DNA of 14,982 nucleotides, taken from the NCBI GenBank assembly GCA_015852425.1, contig JAAAIG010000356.1, forward strand, positions 1 through 14,982, in the 5' to 3' direction. A program made the translations under genes and the position numbers. Below the pieces are notes generated by a model, which saw only the letters and a program-made list of their open reading frames with translations, did no database searches and was not told the origin of the DNA. Of the stretch, positions 8,260-14,982 are shown one piece after another; the stretch's first letter is position 1, and each line of letters starts with the position of its first letter. The stretch is from Gryganskiella cystojenkinii (taxonomy: Eukaryota > Mortierellomycota > Mortierellomycetes > Mortierellales > Mortierellaceae).

Positions 8260-9202
8260 TAATAAATCCAACAGCCTTTGCACTCATAAAGTGTTAATAC
8301 ACTGAGGGTTGGTGTCGCAGACAACGAGGATAAATGCAGCATCCACTGTTGCTCCTGTTGCAACTGGAGTTGACGTTGCTGTCGTTGTTTTTGATCCCGT
8401 TTGAATTGATCATAGATCTACAGCTGTTGTTGCAACAGGCTTTCCTGGTGTTGTGTCATTCCAGCTGCCGTAGATGAAGATCAAGATGATGACGGTGATG
8501 ACATGATAAGTAGACTGGTAGGAGACACGGTCCCAGAGATCTCGGATAGTTTTGGTGGCAAGGAGAAACCATTGGATCCTGAAGAGGCAAAAAAAAAAAA
8601 AATCGGCGAGGTTGCATATACTGCCGGCGTGGTTGGCACGCCAGGCACAATAGGGACAGGGACGCCAACAACAGAAGCGTTGGCAAGGACTGGGGATCGG
8701 TATTCGACGTTATTAACGGATTCTCGACCGGACGCCTTTTGCGGTGAAACAATTGCTGCTGCCACCGCCACTGATGCTGTTACTCCTGTCAGAATTCCTC
8801 GTCCTTCTTGACTTTGACGAAGATGAAGATGAAGGTCCAGAACCACCGTCATCGCTACTGCAGGTGTTGTTATTGCCTTTACTATTGGCGAGAAGCTAGT
8901 CAACCAAAGAAGCGTTTGTGATGAGCGTCGTCGATGTCAAGGGCGTGGTCACGGTCAGAGGTGGTGACAACACTTCTCTTGCGCTCGGTCAGGGTGATTT
9001 CTTGATCGCTGACTTTAACGGTGCGTTATACTTAGAATCCAGACTCACCATCCTTTCACTGGATGCGTCCATGGACGGTGAACGATGAGACGACTGACGA
9101 TTATCATAGTCATTCGGTTCATTGACGCGATAATTCATCAAGAGCGCTGGCTTGAGTGAGTCTCTTCGGATTTCATTTCGTCTAGGCTTATCTCAACGTA
9201 GT
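8260..9202 (-). pseudogene. Decayed low-complexity coding relic, minus strand
   Basis: Coding-like peptide runs through successive minus-strand frames. The pieces are: VEISLDEMKSEETHSSQ (about 9195-9145), after a CAACAG acceptor-like site; LLMNYRVNEPNDYDN and ASSERMVSLDSKYN (9180-8989); DQEITLTERKRSVVTTSD ending FFG-stop (9019-8900); NNNTCSSDDGGSGPSSSS (about 8880-8713); NVEYRSPVLANASVV and PPKLSEISGTVSPTS (to about 8481); and a Gln-rich end, DQKQRQQRQLQLQQEQQ (8418-8260). Several breaks fall at homopolymers, including the 14-A run at 8589-8602. The composition resembles the cytoplasmic tail of fungal single-pass membrane proteins. No start codon or catalytic motif is seen. The opposite strand is also open at 8503-8811, so the strand call is moderate. 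It could be a pseudogene or, less likely, a gene with unrecognised introns. Confidence 0.35.
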
Positions 9203-9321
9203 CTGTTGACAAGAAAATATGTAATGAAATTTAATTGTCCCCTTAATTAACGACTGAGAGTGTCATGATTTTCGGAGATTTTTTTCAAGTGTGACTGCAG
9301 AAAGGGTCCTATCGGACGCTC

Positions 9322-9328
9322 TGACTCA
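9322..9328. promoter_or_regulatory. Gcn4/bZIP site TGACTCA upstream of HIS4
   Basis: A perfect TGACTCA lies 195 bp upstream of the HIS4 start codon. In fungi this is the binding word of Gcn4/CPC1, which raises amino acid biosynthesis gene expression on starvation; yeast HIS4 is a classical target. A matching site lies upstream of THR1 in this window, which strengthens the call. Confidence 0.7.
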
Positions 9329-9410
9329 AGCAGAAAAGGGAATGGCTGTGCGTCAGAGGCAAAAAAATCTAAAAAGAGAGGAGATTTATGAAAGTAAAAA
9401 GAGATCTGGC

Positions 9411-9482
9411 CATTTTCTCTTAGCTCCCATTTACTCTCTCTCCACCCCTCCTCTCCCCTCCCCGTCTTTTTCTTTTCTTCAA
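9411..9482 (+). promoter_or_regulatory. Pyrimidine-rich leader of HIS4
   Basis: CATTTTCTCTTAGCTCCC followed by runs of CTCTCTCC, CCCCTCCTC and CTTTTTCTTTTCTTC lies 40-110 bp before the HIS4 ATG. Such CT tracts commonly mark the core promoter and transcription start in highly expressed fungal genes. No TATA box is obvious. Confidence 0.5.
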
Positions 9483-9523
9483 ATCTAATCAGTTTGGAAA
9501 CAAAGACAACCTTCATTTCCAGA

Positions 9524-12500
9524 ATGATCATTCCTCGCATCGACCTCGCGGCCGACTCCTTTGCGGACCAACTCAAGGCCTACAGCCTCCTTCCCAACCA
9601 GGTCCTCGTCGCTCCCACGGCCGATAATGACCGTCTCCAGACCCTTCTCAAGCACCAAAACAAGGACGCCTTCTGGGTGCAACCCCTTCAATTCGATGCT
9701 CAGGATCCCCTGGCTCAGATTCATGTTCTCCTCGACGCTGGTGCTGACAAGGTCGTTCTCCCCTACGCTGCCTTTGTCGCTTCTGATTCCTCAATTGCCT
9801 CGTTCGCCCATATCCCCCAAGAACGTCTCGCTGTTGCCTTGACTGTCTCCGAGTTTGAAAAAGTGCAGGCTTCGCTTCAGTCGGTTGTCTCAGTCTTTAT
9901 CCTCTCTGTCAACACCGGTGAGGACCTGGAGGCGATCAAGTCTTTGGCCCAGACCGCTCAGTCTGGTTTGTTGCCTCGTGGCGGTATTAAGCGTGTCGTT
10001 GCTTCTTTTGCTGATAATGTCACTCCTGAGCTTGCTACTCTTTCGGATCTCGGTCGTGCCGGTGTCGATGCCTTGTTGTCCAGCACTGTCCTCTCCACCG
10101 ATATCCAGGAGGGCAAGTTGAACCTCGGTCAGGCCTTCATGTCGACCGTTGTCTCGGACAGACCCGATGGACTGTTTCCCACGGTCGTCGTTGATGAGCA
10201 AGGAATCTCCTTGGGTCTTGTTTACTCTTCGCTTGACAGTGTTGTGGAATCGTTCAAGACAAAGAAGGGCGTTTACTTTTCCAGAACCCGTGGTCTCTGG
10301 CACAAGGGTGCGTCGTCCGGTTCGACCCAGGATCTGATCAAGGTTCACGTTGACTGTGACAGTGATGCGCTTCAGTTTACGGTTCATCAGCATGGCACAG
10401 GTAACAAACAGACGAAAAATATTCTTTCTTTTTTTGTGATTACCAAGGGCTGTATGACAAGTTGAAACTAACCGCTCCCTTTTCTTATATATTCAAAAAA
10501 TATCAGGTTTCTGCCACAACAACATTCGTGGATGCTTCGGACCCTCCTCTGGATTGGCGCATTTGGATCAGACCTTGCAGAGCCGCAAGATCTCGGCCCC
10601 CGCTGGCTCTTACACTCAACGTCTCTTCAAGGACAGCAACCTCGTCCAGTCCAAGATCATGGAAGAAGCCGAGGAACTCTGCGAGGCCACAACCCCCGAA
10701 GACATCGCTTGGGAGACTGCAGACTTGATTTACTTTGCTCTCGTCAAGTGTGTTGCGAATGGTGTCACACTCCGGGATGTGGAACAGCAACTCGAGAACC
10801 GCTCTCGCAAAATCAGTCGTCGTCCCGGTAATGCCAAGCCTAAATGGGATGTTAGTGTCAAGGAGGCCGCGGCTGGTGCTCTCTCTGCTGCTGTTGGTGC
10901 TCTTGGTGCTATTACCGGTACTGCTGCTCCTCAACTCGTTGACGTCCCTGCCCCTACTCCTGTCGCTGCCTCTGTCCAGAACGCTGCCAAGAAACCCTCC
11001 TCGACCGGTCGCATCTGCATGAAATCCTACAAGATGAACTCCCTCTCGACCGACGATCAAAAGAAACTCCTTCTCCGTCCCATTATCCAATCCGATGATA
11101 TCATGTCCCGTGTCAAGCCCATTGTCCAATCTGTTCGCGAGCGTGGTGATGCCGCTCTGTTGGAATTGACTGCCAAATTTGATGGTGTCCAACTCCAGAG
11201 CACCGTGATCTCTGCCCCTTTCTCTCCCGAATCCATGGTCCTCGATGATCAGACCCGTCGTGCGATCGATCAAGCTTATGACAACATTCAAAAGTTCCAC
11301 GCCGCACAGTTGCAAGATAAGGCATTGGTGGTTGAGACCATGCCCGGAGTTATCTGCACACGATTCTCAAGACCCATTGAACGCGTTGGCCTCTATGTTC
11401 CTGGAGGCACTGCGGTCTTGCCTTCGACGGCTTTGATGTTGGGTATCCCCGCCGCTGTTGCAGGTTGTAGTGAGATTGTGATTGCAACCCCTCCTAGAAA
11501 GGATGGTAGCATTGTTCCCGAGGTGATGTATGTTGCGCACAAGGTCGGAGCGTCCAAGGTGTTGATGGCCGGTGGCGCTCAGGCGGTTGCTGCGATGGCT
11601 TACGGAACAGAGACGTGCCCCAAGGTGGACAAGATTTGTGGACCCGGAAACCAATATGTAACTGCTGCCAAGATGTTGACTCAGGTATGCACAACTCTTT
11701 TCTCGACGATTACTCTTTTTTTTTTTTTTGGCTAACATTGATTACCACATATATTAACTTTTATTCTTTTTTTTTTCTCGTGATTTTCCACTATAGATTG
11801 ACAGTTCCTCCTTGGTTTCGATTGATATGCCCGCAGGACCCTCAGAGCTGTTGGTGATTGCAGACATGACCAGTATCCCCGCCTATGTCGCATCTGATTT
11901 GTTGTCCCAGGCCGAGCACGGAACGGATTCGCAGGTTGTCTTGATCGCTGTCGGTTTGACGCCCGAGCATTTGGCGGCGATTGAGGATCAGGTCCATGAA
12001 CAAGCCTCGGTTCTCCCTCGCGTGGACATTGTGCGAGAGTCGATCCCTAAGAGTTATATCATCGAGGTCGAGACTATGGAAGAGGCCATGAGGTTCTCGA
12101 ACGAGTATGCACCTGAGCATTTGATCCTGCACCTCGAACAGGCAGAGCGCCATGTCGATCAGGTCATGAACGCCGGAAGTGTGTTTGTCGGTCACTGGTC
12201 TCCTGAGAGGTAAGAAGCCATTGCCCCATTTTTTGTAATTGGCGTCTTGCTGAACTTTGAATATCTTATTGACAAACTTTACTTATTCGACTGTTTTATC
12301 TCTATGTTGTGATAATAGTTGTGGAGACTACGCCTCAGGAACCAACCACACCTTGCCCACTTATGGATACGCACGCATGTACTCGGGTGTGAACACGGAT
12401 ACGTTCCTGAAGCACATCACGTCGCAACAGTTGACTAGGGAGGGTCTTGATGCCATCGGTGATACTGTCATGCGTCTGGCCGAAATTGAGGGTCTGGAGG

Positions 12501-12550
12501 CTCACAGGAACGCTGTCGGTGTCCGTATCCGTGACATTCGTGGACTTTAA
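9524..12550 (+). CDS. HIS4: Trifunctional histidine biosynthesis protein (HisI-HisE-HisD fusion)
   Basis: Exons 9524-10400, 10507-11684, 11797-12209 and 12319-12550 (introns 106, 112 and 109 bp) give 899 residues; yeast His4 has about 800. It catalyses steps 2, 3, 9 and 10 of histidine synthesis, from PR-ATP to L-histidine. An N-terminal region (1-205) of the type found in fungal His4 precedes the cyclohydrolase, with RPDGL at 213, DCDSD at 277-281 and FCHNN...C at 294-302, the zinc and magnesium ligand motifs. The pyrophosphohydrolase lies at about 311-400, with KIMEEAEEL and WETADLIYF. An Ala-rich linker follows. Histidinol dehydrogenase fills about 469-899, with QAEH at 723-726, PEHL at 791-794, GDYASG from 825 and GLEAH at 881-885, so the catalytic His/Glu and metal-binding positions are present. 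The ATG at 9524 gives [11 protein letters not shown], like other His4 starts. The gene is intact and convergent with THR1. Confidence 0.97.
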
Positions 12551-12903
12551 GAAGCTTAGAATGCATAGGCACTGGTGATAAAAAAAGACGATTCGTCTTT
12601 CGGTTTTGACTCCATGTCGAGAATAAATCACCCCAAAGCTGCGGAATGCTAAATTGCCTTCTTTCTTCAAAGTTTTTCTCACGCTCCTTCTTTCTTCTTT
12701 AATGACATTTTCCTTTTGATATTCTGTGCAACCGTCGGCCATGCATGCGTGCACATGTCATTGTACGATGACGAAATTAACCGACTCCCACCCCCCCTTT
12801 GCTCTTGTCAGAGAATTATCGATAATATACATGTTTTACTTTTTATCCTATTACACAGGACATGTCTAGCAAAAACGTCTCTAAAAAAGGCCTATAAGCT
12901 CGT
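12551..12903. other. Convergent intergenic region between HIS4 and THR1
   Basis: This 353-bp stretch holds the 3' ends of both genes. No extra gene is seen; the short open frames in it have no coding character. A C run is at about 12791-12797. Confidence 0.6.
12622..12627 (+). terminator. Probable HIS4 polyadenylation signal AATAAA
   Basis: An AATAAA hexamer occurs 72 bp after the HIS4 stop codon, preceded by an A/T-rich stretch and followed by T-rich sequence. This is a reasonable position for the 3'-end signal. No experimental support is available. Confidence 0.4.
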
Positions 12904-14371
12904 CTAAAAGTACTCGGTCTGGGCACCACCATCGTTGACAACATCGAGCACCTTGTACATGCTCTTGATACCACCGTTGGGTTGACGAGCAAAGATTTCC
13001 TGAACCGAGGCAGCGATCTGATCGAAATTCTCGGTCGCTAATACCAAAATGGTCGGTCCAGCGCCACTCAGACAGATACCAACGACACCGGGTACTGTCT
13101 TTGGTGTGATCTGCTCCAACATCTCTGCCATACCGGGGATCTATCAATGAAAGGAAAAAATATGTTCAGCATAAAATACCAAAATCATATCAGATCGATG
13201 CTTGCAGAAATTACATTCTTCGATTTTCCTTCAGATTATTCTTCTCTAATTTTCTCTTACCAAGTGTTTCCTGTAGGGCTGGTGAACCTTATCGCTCATA
13301 GCCTTGTGAATCAAGTCAGCATTGACGGGTGAGCGAGACAAGGCTGTGGTCAAGACGGCAATACGCTGCAAGTTGTAGATCTAAAGGACAGTCCAACAAA
13401 AGATAAAAGTCCGCATTTTAGTCAAAGCGTACTTTTTTTGAGATCCATGAATCATCTTCAAAAAACTTATAAATTCCCGATCTTGTCGTCCAAACGGAAA
13501 AAAAATAAAAATTGAGAGCTTTCTTAGTCCGTTTTCTGCCCCTTCGCCTTTAAAAAATCCTGGGTGCTGAGCGGGCAAAAAAATCATCTTTGATCCCTTC
13601 GCCCAGGTCCTCATGTTCCTTGTCGCTGTCTCCTGATCAATTGACTCGCATAAAAACGTAGCAAAGTAAAATAATAACGCTTACCACATCCGCACGCTCG
13701 TACATATCAGGAAGGACCGCACGAGCATCCTCGGTCGCGACCTCGAAATCCGGGATGATCGCGACGGCCTTGATCTCCTGGGCCCAACCCAATTGAATAT
13801 AATGACCAATGTCCGTGGTGGGCGTGGGCGGTTGAGCAGCGCCGTTTCTGGTAGGTTCCGAGCGAGGAATGCTAAGCGATTCCAGTTCCTCAGGCTCCAA
13901 CTCTCTCAAGAAGCTCGCCACGAATCCTCCGAACAGTGCAGGGGCGACGTTGTCGGGGTGACGCTCGACCATGAGACAGTAATCCAACATGCGATCCTTG
14001 GTCATGTTCAATTCTCCAGCAGCGTTGGCCAAAAGAACACCGGCAACGACAGCAGAACCAGAGGAACCAAGACCACGACCGAGAGGGATTGGGTTGGTAA
14101 CATGGATCTTCAGAGGAGGTAACGAGGTGATGCCGTAGGTCGAGAGGACATAGAGAGCAGTCTTGGTGATGAGGTTCTTTTCTGCGATCAGGGGAACATC
14201 CTTTGCGCCCTCGCCCTCATAAGTCATCTGGAGGGCAGGTGAGGATCCGGCAGGGAGACGCTCGCAGTCGAGGGTGAGATAGAGCGAGAAGGCCATGCCG
14301 AGGACATCGAAGCCAGGACCGATATTGGCTGAGGTGGCAGGGACGGTGATCTTGAATTTGTTGAAGGTCAT
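12904..14371 (-). CDS. THR1: Homoserine kinase
   Basis: Exons 14371-13685, 13380-13261 and 13140-12904 join across introns of 304 and 120 bp, all in phase 0, to give 347 residues; the yeast enzyme has 357. It phosphorylates L-homoserine with ATP on the way to threonine in the cytosol. The N-terminal TVPATSANIGPGFDVLG (9-25) and the GHMP-kinase ATP-binding loop PIPLGRGLGSSGSA (94-107) are intact, as is the C-terminal GHMP motif ICLSGAGPT (about 291-299). The ATG at 14371 starts MTFNKFKITVPATSAN. An in-frame ATG at 14485 would add 38 residues unlike the family (MYHRYWNRD...), so I take that stretch as leader. The first intron is unusually long for this window. A TGAGTCA site lies 179 bp upstream, which suggests amino acid starvation control. 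Confidence 0.96.
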
Positions 14372-14734
14372 TTGGGAGGTCGATGAGGGTGTTGAATGAG
14401 AAAGGAATGAGGAATGAGGAAGAAGAAAAGAAAGAACAAGAAAGAAAGGAAGGAACGAGTCTCTATTCCAGTAGCGGTGATACAAAGAATAAGATATGTT
14501 TGATAGTCATCGTAAACCAACCTAGTCATATCGAGGGGCTGTCTGAAAGTGAGTCAAAAGAAAAAGTGGCGATTAAAAAAGTAGTCTAAAAAAGTGGATG
14601 TCAACGCAGAGGTAGATCGAATCATCGCACGTATTAACAATCAATAAAAAAAATAGGCTTTTTTTCTACATGGTCAGCGATCTGATCGATTTTCTAATCT
14701 TCATCCCTTTTCCTCTCCATCACATTATACCAAC
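14372..14734. promoter_or_regulatory. Divergent promoter between THR1 and ZUO1
   Basis: 363 bp separate the two start codons. The THR1 side is CT-rich when read on the minus strand (about 14390-14460). The ZUO1 side has a CT-rich leader (CATCCCTTTTCCTCTCCATC, 14702-14721) just before its ATG. One Gcn4-type site lies in between, so both genes could in principle respond. Confidence 0.6.
14550..14556. promoter_or_regulatory. Gcn4/bZIP site TGAGTCA upstream of THR1
   Basis: A perfect TGAGTCA heptamer, reading TGACTCA on the minus strand, lies 179 bp upstream of the THR1 start and 178 bp upstream of the ZUO1 start. It matches the site found at a similar distance before HIS4. Confidence 0.65.
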
Positions 14735-14982
14735 ATGGTCCTCGACTTCCTCCTCCCCTCGCCCCCAAAGTCCTGGTCTGCTGACAAGACCTCGGCTTTC
14801 CACGCAAAGATCACCGCCCCCGTCAAGGCTGCCATCCAGCCTGCCGGCCGCCACTTCCTTGCCCATGCCCGTCGTCACATTCACTCCCGTACCTTCTCCG
14901 AGGACGAGAAGCACGTCTCTGATGCCGCTGCCGCTGCCAAGAACGCTGCCGGCGCTGAGGAAAACGATGACGATCTCGGTGA
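14735..14982 (+). CDS. ZUO1: Zuotin / DnaJ homolog subfamily C member 2, N-terminal part, runs off right edge
   Basis: The ATG at 14735, after a CT-rich leader, opens MVLDFLLPSPPKSW, and the frame stays open to the window end (82 residues). The segment PAGRHFLAHARRHIHSRTFS (about residues 36-55) followed by EDEKH matches the conserved N-terminal zuotin block seen in yeast as a similar GKFFLQHA...WSE stretch. An acidic EENDDDLGE follows, as in family members before the J domain. The J domain itself would be to the right of the window. Zuotin is the J-protein of the ribosome-associated complex and, with Ssz1, recruits Hsp70 Ssb to nascent chains. The call rests on the N-terminal block only. Codon use is strongly biased to C-ending codons, as in highly expressed fungal genes. 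Confidence 0.75.
   Translation, partial: MVLDFLLPSPPKSWSADKTSAFHAKITAPVKAAIQPAGRHFLAHARRHIHSRTFSEDEKHVSDAAAAAKNAAGAEENDDDLG

Noticed and set aside
8503..8811. Plus-strand 102-codon frame as a gene
   Set aside because: It lacks leader, exon partners and motifs, and the minus-strand reading is more protein-like. It remains possible.
9494..9523. Upstream extension of the HIS4 frame by ten codons
   Set aside because: It begins with TTG, not ATG. The ATG at 9524 gives the usual His4-like start.
9890..11315. Long minus-strand open frames (167 and 270 codons) across HIS4
   Set aside because: They are antisense shadows of the GC-biased HIS4 coding sequence with no independent motifs.
14372..14485. 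38-residue N-terminal extension of homoserine kinase from ATG 14485
   Set aside because: The extension is low-complexity (Phe/Leu/Ser-rich, from CT-rich leader DNA) and the family starts near MTFNKFKITVPATSANIGPGF, so it is treated as 5' leader.

Overview
This looks like nuclear DNA of a filamentous fungus, most likely early-diverging (Mucoromycota/Mortierellomycotina, Mortierellaceae-like). The genes carry short GT-AG introns (about 80-300 bp), start codons follow pyrimidine-rich leaders, and a fused HisI-HisE-HisD protein of the yeast HIS4 type is present. Several gene remnants also resemble hypothetical families that I recall as expanded in Mortierella relatives. The taxonomic call rests on recall; no search could be run.

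Left part (1-4600). A partial class A FAD-dependent monooxygenase gene runs off the left edge on the minus strand. After about 1 kb with no convincing gene come two adjacent broken minus-strand genes. The right-hand one (about 2255-4219) is the most interesting item in the window. It keeps a good start and two clean introns, and has an N-terminal piece resembling a PIN/FEN1-like domain. A C-terminal part follows, with RuvC-like and zinc-ribbon-like pieces typical of TnpB/Fanzor (OrfB_Zn_ribbon) proteins. Frameshifts, stops and an apparent internal deletion break it, and the second zinc-ribbon CxxC pair is not visible. The left-hand relic (about 1550-2249) resembles the C-terminal part of another fungal hypothetical family.

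Middle (4600-9500). A gene-poor stretch holds a nearly identical tandem duplication of about 240 bp (5312-5814). Next is a promoter-like region with a palindromic TGACGTCA, many TGAC/GTCA motifs and a perfect 17-bp inverted repeat. It leads into a seven-exon gene for an unrecognised 481-residue protein (6237-8225). A decayed, low-complexity minus-strand coding relic (8260-9202) separates this from the HIS4 promoter.

Right part (9500-14982). This is a conserved housekeeping block: HIS4 (plus strand, four exons, 899 aa), convergent with the homoserine kinase gene THR1 (minus strand, three exons, 347 aa). THR1 is divergent from the start of a zuotin (ZUO1/DNAJC2-like) gene that runs off the right edge. 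Perfect Gcn4-type TGASTCA sites lie about 180-200 bp upstream of both HIS4 and THR1, so the histidine and threonine genes probably share general amino acid control.
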